Assembly: GCF_009766085.1 (NCBI RefSeq)
Contig: NZ_LMUF01000007.1
Span: forward strand, 364,504 to 428,503
DNA: 64,000 bases
Direction of reading: 5' to 3'
Origin: Burkholderia sp. S171
Lineage (GTDB): Bacteria; Pseudomonadota; Gammaproteobacteria; Burkholderiales; Burkholderiaceae
Each line of letters opens with the position of its first letter. The first letter of the stretch is position 1. Positions 16,453 through 26,000 of this stretch are shown piece after piece. The notes below the pieces were generated by a model. It saw nothing but the letters and a program-made list of their open reading frames with translations. It was not told the origin of the DNA and searched no databases. Made by a program: the position numbers and the translations under genes.

Positions 16453-19050
16453 ATGAGAATCGACAAGCTAACTACGAAGTTCCAGGAAGCACTGGCTGAC
16501 GCGCAGAGTCTCGCCGTCGGCAATGACAATCAATATATCGAACCGGTTCACTTGCTTTCCGCGCTGATTGCGCAGCAGGACGGTTCGGCGCGCTCGCTGC
16601 TCTCGCAGGCGGGCGTGCAGGTCCAGGCGCTGCAAACCGCGCTCAAGGACGCCATGACGCGTCTGCCGCAAGTCCGGGGCACGGACGGCAACGTGCAGGT
16701 CAGCCGCGATCTCGCCGGCTTGCTGAACAGCGCGGACAAAGAGGCGCAAAAGCTCAACGACACGTTTATCGCGAGCGAGATGTACCTGCTCGCCATTGCC
16801 GATGACAAGGGCGAAGCAGGGCGTATTGCCAAGCAGCACGGCCTCACGCGCAAGGCGCTCGAAGCGGCGATCAATTCGGTTCGCGGCGGTGCCCAGGTGA
16901 ATAGCCAGGATGCCGAAAGCCAGCGCGGCGCGCTGAAGAAATACACCGTCGACCTGACCGAACGCGCGCGCGCGGGCAAGCTCGACCCGGTGATTGGCCG
17001 GGACGACGAAATTCGCCGTTCAATCCAGATCCTGCAACGCCGGACGAAAAACAATCCGGTGCTGATTGGTGAGCCGGGCGTGGGCAAGACCGCCATTGTC
17101 GAAGGTCTCGCGCAACGGATCGTGAACGGCGAAGTGCCGGAATCGCTCAAGAGCAAGCGCGTGTTGTCGCTCGACATGGCCGCGTTGTTGGCCGGCGCCA
17201 AGTATCGCGGGGAATTCGAAGAGCGTCTCAAATCCGTGCTGAGTGACATTGCGAAGGACGAAGGCCAGACCATCGTTTTTATCGACGAAATCCATACCAT
17301 GGTTGGTGCCGGTAAAGCCGAGGGCGCCATGGATGCGGGCAACATGCTGAAGCCGGCGCTCTCGCGCGGCGAGCTGCATTGCATCGGCGCAACGACGCTT
17401 GACGAATATCGCAAGTACATCGAAAAGGACGCGGCGCTTGAGCGCCGGTTCCAGAAGGTGCTGGTCGATGAACCGTCGGTGGAAGCGACCATCGCGATCC
17501 TGCGCGGCCTGAAGGAAAGGTACGAACTGCATCACGGCGTGGAAATCACCGATCCGGCGATCGTCGCGGCGGCGGAATTGTCGCATCGCTATATCACGGA
17601 CCGTTTTCTCCCCGATAAAGCCATCGACCTGATCGACGAAGCAGCGTCCCGGGTCAAGATGGAAATCGATTCGAAGCCCGAAGAGATGGACCGGCTTGAT
17701 CGTCGGCTGATCCAGTTGAAGATCGAGCGTGAAGCGGTCAAGAAGGAAAAGGACGAGGCATCGCAGAAGCGCCTGCAGTTGATCGAGGAGGAAATCGTGC
17801 GGCTGGGTCGCGATTATTCCGACCTCGAGGAAATCTGGATGGCCGAGAAAGCGGCCGTGCAGGGCAGCGCGACGCTGAAGGAAGAGATCGAGAAAGTGCG
17901 TGCGGATATCGTGCGTTTGCAGCGTGAAGGCAAGCTCGAGAAGGTGGCCGAATTGCAGTATGGCAAGCTGCCCGGACTCGAAACGCAATTGAAGCAGGTC
18001 ACGCAGTCGGAGACCGCGGAACAAAGCAATCCGACGCGGCCGCGCTTGCTGCGCACGCAAGTGGGCGCCGAGGAAATCGCGGAAGTGGTGTCGCGTTCGA
18101 CCGGCATTCCCGTGACGCGGATGATGCAGGGGGAGCGGGAAAAACTGTTGCAGATTGAAAGTAAGCTGCACGACCGCGTGGTGGGTCAGGATGAAGCGAT
18201 CGGCGCGGTGGCCGATGCGATCCGCCGCTCGCGCGCCGGGTTGTCGGATCCGAATCGTCCGTATGGTTCGTTCCTGTTCCTTGGACCGACGGGCGTGGGC
18301 AAGACCGAGTTGTGCAAGGCGCTCGCCTCGTTCCTGTTCGATTCAGAGGATCACATGATCCGGATCGACATGAGCGAGTTCATGGAGAAGCACAGCGTCG
18401 CGCGCTTGATTGGCGCGCCGCCGGGTTATGTCGGGTATGAGGAAGGCGGTTACCTGACCGAGCTGGTGCGTCGCAAGCCCTACAGCGTGATCCTTCTCGA
18501 TGAGATCGAGAAGGCGCATCCGGACGTGTTCAACGTGCTGCTGCAAGTGCTCGACGACGGCCGCATGACCGACGGGCAAGGGCGCACCGTGGACTTCAAG
18601 AATACGGTGATCGTCATGACGTCGAATCTCGGTTCGCACGTGATCCAGGCGATGGTCGGCGAGCCGCACGAGGCCGTGAAGGAAGCCGTTTGGGAAGAGG
18701 TCAAGCTGCACTTCCGGCCGGAATTCCTGAATCGTATCGACGACGTCGTGGTGTTCCATTCGCTCGACCGCGAGAACATCCAGATGATCGCGAAGATCCA
18801 GTTGCAGCGGCTGCATGAGCGGCTCGCGAAGCTGGAGATGCAACTCGACGTGTCGGAGGCCGCGCTGGAACACATCGGCAAGGTGGGTTACGACCCGGTG
18901 TTTGGTGCACGGCCGTTGAAGCGCGCGATCCAGCAGCAGATCGAGAACCCGGTCGCAAAGCTGATCCTGGCAGGCAAGTTCGGACCGAAGGATGTGATCC
19001 CCGTCGATATGCGGGATGGCGAGCTAGTGTTCGATCGCGTCGTGCATTAA
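16453..19050 (+). CDS. clpB: ATP-dependent chaperone/disaggregase ClpB
   Basis: A hexameric AAA+ protein that pulls aggregated proteins apart with DnaK. It is 865 aa. The N-terminal Clp repeat domain starts [18 protein letters not shown]. The first Walker A is near residues 206-213 (GEPGVGKT), with Walker [14 protein letters not shown]. The middle coiled coil, about residues 410-530, contains [21 protein letters not shown] and is diagnostic of ClpB rather than ClpA. The second Walker A is at 611-618 (GPTGVGKT), with pore loop [18 protein letters not shown] at 16441-16445 precedes ATG 16453 by seven bases. The gene is driven by a sigma-32-like promoter and followed by a strong terminator. Confidence 0.97.
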   Translation: MRIDKLTTKFQEALADAQSLAVGNDNQYIEPVHLLSALIAQQDGSARSLLSQAGVQVQALQTALKDAMTRLPQVRGTDGNVQVSRDLAGLLNSADKEAQKLNDTFIASEMYLLAIADDKGEAGRIAKQHGLTRKALEAAINSVRGGAQVNSQDAESQRGALKKYTVDLTERARAGKLDPVIGRDDEIRRSIQILQRRTKNNPVLIGEPGVGKTAIVEGLAQRIVNGEVPESLKSKRVLSLDMAALLAGAKYRGEFEERLKSVLSDIAKDEGQTIVFIDEIHTMVGAGKAEGAMDAGNMLKPALSRGELHCIGATTLDEYRKYIEKDAALERRFQKVLVDEPSVEATIAILRGLKERYELHHGVEITDPAIVAAAELSHRYITDRFLPDKAIDLIDEAASRVKMEIDSKPEEMDRLDRRLIQLKIEREAVKKEKDEASQKRLQLIEEEIVRLGRDYSDLEEIWMAEKAAVQGSATLKEEIEKVRADIVRLQREGKLEKVAELQYGKLPGLETQLKQVTQSETAEQSNPTRPRLLRTQVGAEEIAEVVSRSTGIPVTRMMQGEREKLLQIESKLHDRVVGQDEAIGAVADAIRRSRAGLSDPNRPYGSFLFLGPTGVGKTELCKALASFLFDSEDHMIRIDMSEFMEKHSVARLIGAPPGYVGYEEGGYLTELVRRKPYSVILLDEIEKAHPDVFNVLLQVLDDGRMTDGQGRTVDFKNTVIVMTSNLGSHVIQAMVGEPHEAVKEAVWEEVKLHFRPEFLNRIDDVVVFHSLDRENIQMIAKIQLQRLHERLAKLEMQLDVSEAALEHIGKVGYDPVFGARPLKRAIQQQIENPVAKLILAGKFGPKDVIPVDMRDGELVFDRVVH

Positions 19051-19102
19051 AGACGTGCGTTGAAGGCGCCCGACGAAGTAGGTCGGGCGTCGTTCGTCCC
19101 AC

Positions 19103-19140
19103 AAAAAAAGGGCAACGGATTACTCCGTTGCCCTTTTTTC
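19103..19140. terminator. Bidirectional intrinsic terminator between clpB and the YidB-like gene
   Basis: A perfect 9-bp stem GGCAACGGA/TCCGTTGCC with loop TTAC (19111-19132) is flanked by an A-run on the left and a T-run on the right. It can terminate transcripts from both strands of these convergent genes. Confidence 0.92.
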
Positions 19141-19170
19141 TACTTGCCTAAGACCTAAGCTAAAAAACGC

Positions 19171-19620
19171 TTACGCCTTCGGTTCTTCGCTCTTGCCGAA
19201 CAAGCCTGCCAAACCCCCGAGGCCGCCCAGCGAACCCAGCAGACTGCCCACGTCGAGCTGGCCGTTCGCCGGCACTTGGCCGTCCGGCGTCGCGTGGTTC
19301 ACGAGATGCGGTAACACCGAAGCCAAAATGCCGGACACTTGGTCGCCGGACAAGCCAGCTTTCTGTGCCATCTGGCTGACCGCGTCCGAACCGAGCACAT
19401 TGGTCACGGTGTCCGAGCTGATCGGCTTGTTTTCGCCGTTGCCAACCCACGACGAGACGATGTCGCCCGCGCCATTTTCGTGGAAACGCTGAATCAAGCC
19501 GTTCAGGCCGCCGGGCTGGTTGTTGACGAATTCCATCGCAATGGCGACGAGGCCGGACTGGGCGCCGCCACCTTGAGACGAATTGCCGAAAGAAGAGGCG
19601 AGGGTATCGAGTAGGCTCAT
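19171..19620 (-). CDS. YidB-like (DUF937) protein of unknown function
   Basis: A 149-aa protein with the DUF937/YidB signature: N-terminal MSLLDTLASSFG, then the conserved GGLNGLIQRFHENGAGDIVSSWVGNGENKPIS, and VLGSDAVSQMAQKAGLSGDQVSGILASVLPHLVNHATPDGQVP. The C-terminus is a glycine/leucine-rich repeat-like tail (LGSLGGLGGLAGLFG). No signal peptide is apparent. The biochemical role of the family is unknown. It is convergent with clpB across a shared terminator and was probably transcribed alone. Confidence 0.85.
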   Translation of the reverse strand: MSLLDTLASSFGNSSQGGGAQSGLVAIAMEFVNNQPGGLNGLIQRFHENGAGDIVSSWVGNGENKPISSDTVTNVLGSDAVSQMAQKAGLSGDQVSGILASVLPHLVNHATPDGQVPANGQLDVGSLLGSLGGLGGLAGLFGKSEEPKA

Positions 19621-19832
19621 GGCTGTCTCACTTGAAAACGATGCTGGTTAGATGCCGCCCGGCGTCGTGCCGGTTGGCGCTTGCCGGACGGAAAACATGC
19701 TGTCCCGTGAAGGACGGCCGGTGTGTTTCTGCTGCAAGGCGACCTGGGCGGCTTGAATTCGAGCTGCGCGTTGATGGCTGTTCTACGCGGCCGTCCCACG
19801 CTCGGATTCAGCGCCGAAGTGCGTCGCCGTCC

Positions 19833-20462
19833 TCAGGTTGCTGCCGCGTCGCTCGCGGCTTTCTTTTTCTTGGATTTCTTCGACGCCTTGGCGCCGCTCG
19901 CGCCCGAGGCGGCGTCGGCCGTTGCTGTTGTTGCTGGCGTGGCTGTACTCGAACTAGCTGCCGCGCTGGCCTTGGCTTTTTTACCCTTCTTGCCCTTGGT
20001 GGCGGAAGCCGCGTCTGCCGTTGTTGCCGGCGTCGTGGCCGGTGTCACTGCGGGCGTGGTGGCCGTGGTCGCGGCGGGTGACGTAGCGGCGGTTGCGGCC
20101 GTGGACGATTTCACCGTCGATTTGGCGGGTGCTGCAGCGCCTGCGTTGGTGGTGGCGGCTGGCGTCTTGCTGGCCTTTGTCCCTGTCGGCGGTGCGGATG
20201 AACCGCCAACCGTCAGCCCGGCCTGCTCCAGATTCGTCACGGATTTCGTGCCGAGTCCTTTCACGCGGCTGGCGAGATCGTCGGCATCCTTGAACGGGCC
20301 ATTCTTCGTCCGTTCGTCGATGATCGCCTTCGACTTCACCGGCCCAAGCCCCTTGACCGCTTCAAGCGAGGTTTGATCTGCCGTATTCACGTCGACGGCC
20401 GCGAACGCGGCGCCTATGGACAACGCAAGGGCCAGACACAGCATCAACAGCTTTTTAAGCAT
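19833..20462 (-). CDS. ComEA-like helix-hairpin-helix DNA-binding protein with low-complexity tail
   Basis: A 209-aa exported protein. The signal peptide MLKKLLMLCLALALSIGAAFA is followed by a double helix-hairpin-helix domain (VDVNTADQTSLEAVKGLGPVKSKAIIDER and FKDADDLASRVKGLGTKSVTNLEQAGL, residues 23-85). This binds double-stranded DNA in the ComEA family that brings DNA through the periplasm. The remaining 120 residues are a repetitive Ala/Thr/Lys-rich tail with basic clusters (KGKKGKKAKA, KASKKSKKKKAA). The core alone is the usual size of Gram-negative ComEA, so the tail is an addition. A role in competence is inferred, not shown. Confidence 0.85.
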   Translation of the reverse strand: MLKKLLMLCLALALSIGAAFAAVDVNTADQTSLEAVKGLGPVKSKAIIDERTKNGPFKDADDLASRVKGLGTKSVTNLEQAGLTVGGSSAPPTGTKASKTPAATTNAGAAAPAKSTVKSSTAATAATSPAATTATTPAVTPATTPATTADAASATKGKKGKKAKASAAASSSTATPATTATADAASGASGAKASKKSKKKKAASDAAAT

Positions 20463-20820
20463 GACAAGTGCTCCAGGTTAAAAAAATAAAAAGAAGAATC
20501 GATGCAGGCCTTACTGGAAGCCTGGCTAGAAAGTCCAATAAGCATAGGACAAAATGCGGGTCAGGATAATGGCAGCGACCTCCGTCCGGTGTGGACGGGA
20601 TTATTTTTTACAACATCGCCGGCTATTATTTTGCCGGTTGTACCCAATCCACTGGCCGGTTTCGATTCCGTTTAGCGATTATCACCAGACTCATGGCGGA
20701 TGCGGGCGGCTCGGTTCAGATTTAACGTTTTCCGGATATAAGCTTGTCGGAATCGATACTTTCCCGGGTTTGATTCTTCTGGCTTGATGCTTCGGGTTTG
20801 ATCTCTCGGCTTTGACCTTA
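20463..20820. other. Intergenic region between the ComEA-like gene and pbpC
   Basis: 358 bases with no supported gene. It is AT-richer (20475-20500, 20600-20640), consistent with the ComEA-like gene's promoter. It ends with four degenerate 14-bp tandem repeats beside the pbpC stop codon. Confidence 0.5.
20762..20817. repeat. Four degenerate 14-bp tandem repeats downstream of pbpC
   Basis: The units are TTCCCGGGTTTGAT (20762), TCTTCTGGCTTGAT (20776), GCTTCGGGTTTGAT (20790) and CTCTCGGCTTTGAC (20804), each exactly 14 bases. The end of pbpC contains a related word. The array starts three bases past the gene's stop codon. Confidence 0.75.
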
Positions 20821-23028
20821 TTAACCTTTTGTCTTGATTTTCGCAAACGCGCCGCGTACTTCGAATTTCACTGAATCGACCACCACGCCCTGGCGGTCGA
20901 CCAGCTCCAGCGTGTGATGCCCTGGCCACGGCAGCCATGCCATGCGCGTCATGGCAGGGGAAGGGCCGGCCAATTTGCCGTCCAGCCGCCACACGCTGCC
21001 CGCCGGTGAGCTTTGCGCGCTCTCGAACCAGACCCGCTGGCGCGCGGCGGGAATATCGGGATCGAGCGCGAAAATAGTGCCGTCGGTGGGAGATGAGATT
21101 CGGGCCGTGCCATTGCGCACCGCGGCACCTTCCGCACTCGCCGACAATGCGATCCGTGACATTTGCGTGCCGCTCAGGAACCAGTCGTCGCGCGCTGGCT
21201 CGATATCGTTTTGATAAACAATCTTCGTGCGCACCACGCCCGGGGGCGCGATGGGCGGCCGGCTTGGGGTCCGCCGGTGCAGATAATTAACGAGTGCGGC
21301 CCACACAGGCGCGGCGCCTGTGACGCCGGAGACGTCCCACATCGGCGCGCCGTCCGCGTTGCCCACCCACACGCCAACCGTGTAGCGCGACGTGTAGCCG
21401 ACCGCCCAGTTATCGCGCATGTCCTTGCTCGTGCCGGTTTTCACGGCGCTGAAAAAGCGCGTGGCAAGGACGCTGTCGAAGCCGAAGGTACGCGTGCGCG
21501 CGTTGTTGTCGGCGAGGATGTTCGTCACGATAAAACTGGCCTGCGGGCTGAAAACGCGCGTGCCGGGCGCGATCGGTGCGATCGGTGCATGCGCCGGCAA
21601 GTCGGACATCGGCCCGGTGAGCCCGCCGTTCGCCAACGTCCGGTACGCGTTCGTGAGTGTCGCGAGCGTCACGTCGGCGCTGCCGAGCGCAAGACTGAAG
21701 CCGTAGTAATCGCCGGCTTGCGTGAGCGGCAGGCCGAGCGACACCAGTGTTTTCGCGAACCGGTGCGGCGTTACCATCACCAGCGTGCGCACGGCCGGTA
21801 CATTCAACGACGAAGCCAGCGCCGTGCGCATGCTCACCCAGCCCTTGAAATCGTGATCGTAGTTCTGCGGGATATACAGGCCGCCGCCGGTGGCAAGATC
21901 GAGCGGGGCGTCATCGAGCAAAGACGCGGGAGTGAGACGTTTTTCGTCGATGGCCTGAGCGTACAAGAACGGCTTCAGCGTCGAGCCGGCCTGACGCAAC
22001 GCGGCGACGGCATCGACTTCCGGTGCGTTCGACAACCCGCCCGCCGAACCGACCCACGCGAGAATCTCGCCGCTGCGGTTATCGATGACGATCGCGGCAC
22101 CGTCGTGCACGTTGCGCTGATGCGCGCGCGAGTTGAGTTCGAGCAAGGTTCGCGCGAGCGAGTCGCGGGCGAACCGCTGCAGCGAGCCGTCGAGCGTGGA
22201 CTGGACACGCGCGCCCGCTGCGGGATGCACTTCGCTGGCCACACGGCGCGCGAAGTGCGGCGCGAGCGCGTCGTAATCCAAGGACCGCGGCGAGGCGGAT
22301 GCAGTGCGCGTGAGCGTCAATTGCACGAAGCTGTCGAGGTTCGCGCAAGGATCCGTGGCTGACGGCCGCGCCCGGTTCATGTCCCTCAAAATACCGCATG
22401 CCCGAGCGGATACCTTCGCGTAATTCGCATTCGGCGCACGCACCAGCGCGGCGGTGAGCGCGGCTTCGCGTTCGTTCAGCCCGGACGGAAGTTTGCCGAA
22501 CAAAGTCTGCGACAACGCCGACAAACCCACGATCTCACCGCGAAACGGCACGAGATTGAGATACGCCTCGAGAATCTGGTCCTTGCGCCAGGCGTGATCG
22601 AGCCATAACGCGCCGACCGTCTGCGTCGCTTTCTCGCCGATTGATCGGCGCCCAGGCCGGCGATCTTCATCGATCAAACCGGTCAGTTGCATGGTCACCG
22701 TCGACGCTCCGCGCGTGCGCGTGTTCCACAGGTTCGCCCAGGCGGCGGCCGCTGCGCCGCGCCAGTCGACCCCGCTGTGCTCGTAGAAGCGCTTGTCCTC
22801 CGACACCACAATCGCCTCGCGCAACGCCGGCGATACATCCTGCAACTCGACCCAGTCGCCGCGCCGCTCGGTTGTGTCGATGCGTGTGCGCTGCAGCGGC
22901 TCGCCGTTGCGGGCGAGCAGCACCCAGTCGGAACTGCGCCAACTCGCGCGCACTTCGTCGAAGCTCGGCAGCGCATGAGCCGAGCTCGCAAGCACACAAC
23001 CGATAAGGGCGAGGGCGGCGCGTTTCAT
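20821..23028 (-). CDS. pbpC: Penicillin-binding protein 1C (peptidoglycan glycosyltransferase/transpeptidase)
   Basis: A 735-aa class A-type PBP of the periplasmic membrane face. A signal/anchor segment (ALALIGCVLASSAHA) precedes the GT51 domain, with VSEDKRFYEHSGVDWRG holding the catalytic Glu, then GASTVTMQL and EAYLNLVPFRGEIVG. The penicillin-binding domain has the active-site serine in AGSTLKPF, SSLN and the KTGTS box (VKTGTSKDMRDNWAVGYT). A BiPBP_C beta domain follows (TARISSPTDGTIFALDPDIP). It starts four bases after the giant alpha-2-macroglobulin gene, the standard pairing in proteobacteria. Enzymatic importance for wall synthesis is usually minor; a repair role is proposed. Confidence 0.95.
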   Translation of the reverse strand: MKRAALALIGCVLASSAHALPSFDEVRASWRSSDWVLLARNGEPLQRTRIDTTERRGDWVELQDVSPALREAIVVSEDKRFYEHSGVDWRGAAAAAWANLWNTRTRGASTVTMQLTGLIDEDRRPGRRSIGEKATQTVGALWLDHAWRKDQILEAYLNLVPFRGEIVGLSALSQTLFGKLPSGLNEREAALTAALVRAPNANYAKVSARACGILRDMNRARPSATDPCANLDSFVQLTLTRTASASPRSLDYDALAPHFARRVASEVHPAAGARVQSTLDGSLQRFARDSLARTLLELNSRAHQRNVHDGAAIVIDNRSGEILAWVGSAGGLSNAPEVDAVAALRQAGSTLKPFLYAQAIDEKRLTPASLLDDAPLDLATGGGLYIPQNYDHDFKGWVSMRTALASSLNVPAVRTLVMVTPHRFAKTLVSLGLPLTQAGDYYGFSLALGSADVTLATLTNAYRTLANGGLTGPMSDLPAHAPIAPIAPGTRVFSPQASFIVTNILADNNARTRTFGFDSVLATRFFSAVKTGTSKDMRDNWAVGYTSRYTVGVWVGNADGAPMWDVSGVTGAAPVWAALVNYLHRRTPSRPPIAPPGVVRTKIVYQNDIEPARDDWFLSGTQMSRIALSASAEGAAVRNGTARISSPTDGTIFALDPDIPAARQRVWFESAQSSPAGSVWRLDGKLAGPSPAMTRMAWLPWPGHHTLELVDRQGVVVDSVKFEVRGAFAKIKTKG

Positions 23029-23032
23029 CGCG

Positions 23033-26000
23033 TTATTTGGCCGCGGCCAGTGGCGCGACGATCATTGTTGCGTTGGGAATCGCGCCGAATACAGACGGCG
23101 CGTAGAGCGCTTCCACGCGCGTAGGCGGCAACCCGAACGTGCCCGCGTTGTTCAGCCGGACGGTGTATTCCACCTGCAATTTCCCCTTCGGCAGATAGTC
23201 GTAATACGCGCGATACCCCTCGAAACCACGCTCGATAAACGCCGGCCAAGCGCCTTGCGGGCTCTTTTCTCCTTCGGTCGCCACTTCGGAGTCGCGGCCG
23301 AGGCCCGAGCCCAGAATCGTTGCGCCGGCCGGAATGGGATCGTTGACGACTACCCATGTCATATCGCTTTGGGCATCGATGTCGAGATGCACACGCACGA
23401 TGTCACCCCGCGAGAGCGCGCCCTTGACCGCCGGATCAACCGGTGTGATGGTTTTCGTGATCCGGTAACCCGCCGCGAACGGCGCTTTCAACGCGACGGC
23501 CGCGAGGCTCTCGATGGTCGCCCAGGGTTTGCCGCTGCCTTCTTGCGTCAGGTTCAGCGTGCCGGATGCCCACGGCAACGTCACGTTGCGCGGATTCGCA
23601 GGCGAGGGCGGCGCATTCCATGCGATGGCTTTCTCCGTCGTGCCCAGCGCAATGCGCGTTTGACCGCTCACCGGCGTGCTCTCGAACACCTTGGAGAAGC
23701 GCTGCACGGCGAGCTTGCCCCACAGGTTCGACGTCGTCGTTTGCCACGCGCCGTTCGTCTGCAACGCGAGCAAACCGCCGATCAGGCGCGGCATTTCGTC
23801 CTTCCATGCGGCGTTGTCGGCGAAGAGCAATGCCGTGCGTGCCGCGTTCGATTCGGGGCCGGTCATGAGCCAGTAGAGGTCGTCGTCGGCGGCGGTGGAG
23901 AAGGTTAAGCGAGTGCCCGAATACGTCAGGCGTGCCCGCAGAATCTGCTCGACCTGAGCGCGCTGATCGTCGCGTTGTGCGATGCCATCGACACGCGAAA
24001 GGATCGAGTAGTAATCGAGCAGCGCCGACGTCGGCCATTGATTCGGCGCGATGGTGATCGAGCCGAGCATGCGCGGCGTAGCCAGCCCGTAGCGCGACAA
24101 CGCTTCGATCGCCGAGAGTTTTACGAAGTCCAGATCCTGCCGCGGTGACCAGAATTTCCGCTCGATCTTGCCTTCCACGAAGTTGGTCAGCGCAGCCGCG
24201 AGTTTGTCGCGCAGGTCGCCGGGCAGCGCGAAGCGGGGATCCGCTTTCGATGCTTCATCGCTGACCGCGAGCAGGTAGGCCGACAACGCAGGACTGCCGT
24301 AAGGCCGCGAATCGTCCGAGGGCGGGAAGTAGTTGGCAAGCCCGTCGCTATCCAGATAAGAGGGCATGCGTGCGATCACCGTCTGCCATTGCGTGAGGTC
24401 ATCGAGACCCAGCGCGCGCGACGTTTGCTGCTCGAGGCAGCTATACGGATAACGTTCGAACCAGCGGCGCACACCCGGCAGGCCATCGGCGAGTTTCGGC
24501 TGCAACGTCACGGCAATGCCGCCGCGAATCTGTCCATCAGCCGATGCCACCGCGGTCTCCGGCGGCGCCACGGGCAACGCGAACGTGCCGTCGACCTGGG
24601 TGATCGTGGCTTGCTGCACGGTCACCGGAATCGCGGCCACCACGCGTTGGATGAGTTTGACGGCATCAGCGGCTTTCGGACCGCCTTGTTCCGCCGCGCT
24701 CACTTCCCAGTTCAACGCGCCGGTTGCCGCCATGCCGATGGCATCCGGCGTCTTCACGTCCCACGAGATTTCCTGCGATGAATCCGGTGCCAACGTCACG
24801 TTTTGCGCGGCGAGATCGAGCGTGGGAACACGCGGCGTCACGACAACCTGCATTGTCCGTGCGGTCGTATTGCGCAGCGTGAACAACGCGCGGAACTGGT
24901 CGCCTACACGTACGAGCGGCGGCAGGCCCGAGATCAATTGCAGGTCCTGCGTGCTGCGTATCGATGCACTGCCTGTGCCGAATTGGCCCGCGCCCACAGC
25001 CCCGATTGCGACAATGCGAAAGCTCGTCAACGCGTCGTTGAGCGGCACATCGACTGTAGCTTCGCCGTTCGCATCGAGTGTCACGCGCGGGTTCCAGAGC
25101 AAGAGCGTGTCGAACAGTTCGCGTGTCGCGCTATGTCCGCCGCCACCGCCCGCGGGCACGGCTTTACGCCCGAAGTGACGGCGTCCGATGATCTCCATTT
25201 GCGCCGTCGATGTCTCCACGCCATACGCGCGCCGTTGCAGCATGGCGTCGAGTACGTTCCAGCTTTGATTCGGCATCAGTTCGAGCAGGGCTTCGTCGAC
25301 GGCCGCGAGCGCGACCTGCGTGCCGGCCGGCGCGGGCTTGCCGCCCGGCAGCGTCACGCGAACTTTCACATGCGCCTTCGAACGCACGGCGTACGACTTC
25401 GCATCCGGCGTGACGGTCACGCCGAGCTTGTGCGAGGCCGTTCCCACCTTGATCTCGCCGAGCCCGTAACGGAACGCAGGCTTCGACAAATCGACAAGCG
25501 GGGTAGGCGCTTCATATTGCCGCCCTTCGTACCAGAACGCGTGCACCCAATCGAGCGGCGCTTTCCAGCCCCACGTGAAGAACGAGTACCACGGCACTTC
25601 GTGAATCCGCCCGCGGATCGCGAGCACGGAGACATATACGTTGGGTCCCCACGACTCCTGCACTTTCAGCTCGACGGTCGGGTTCTTGCCATCGAGTTCC
25701 ACGACCTTCGTTTCCACGATCCCTTCGCGCTCCACCGCCACCAGCGCGGTCGCGAAGCGGAACGGCATGCGTACCTGGAAGCGGGCGGTTTCGCCGGGTT
25801 CGTAGCTTGTCTTTTCAGGCAGCACGTCGATCCGGTCGGTGTTCTCGCCCCCGAACCAGAGTTGATCTTCGCGCGTGACCCAGACCGACGTGATTGCGTT
25901 CGCCACCCGGCCATCGCCGTCCTTGGCGGTGGCAATCAGGTCAACGTTGCCTGCTTCCTTCAGTTTTGCTTCGCAGGAAAGCAGGCCGTGGTCATCGCTT

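Noticed and set aside
17020-18171. Minus-strand open frame opposite clpB
   Set aside because: His/Phe/Arg-rich antisense composition; clpB is complete and certain on the plus strand.
21163-22362. Plus-strand open frame of about 400 codons opposite pbpC
   Set aside because: Arg-rich antisense shadow without motifs.
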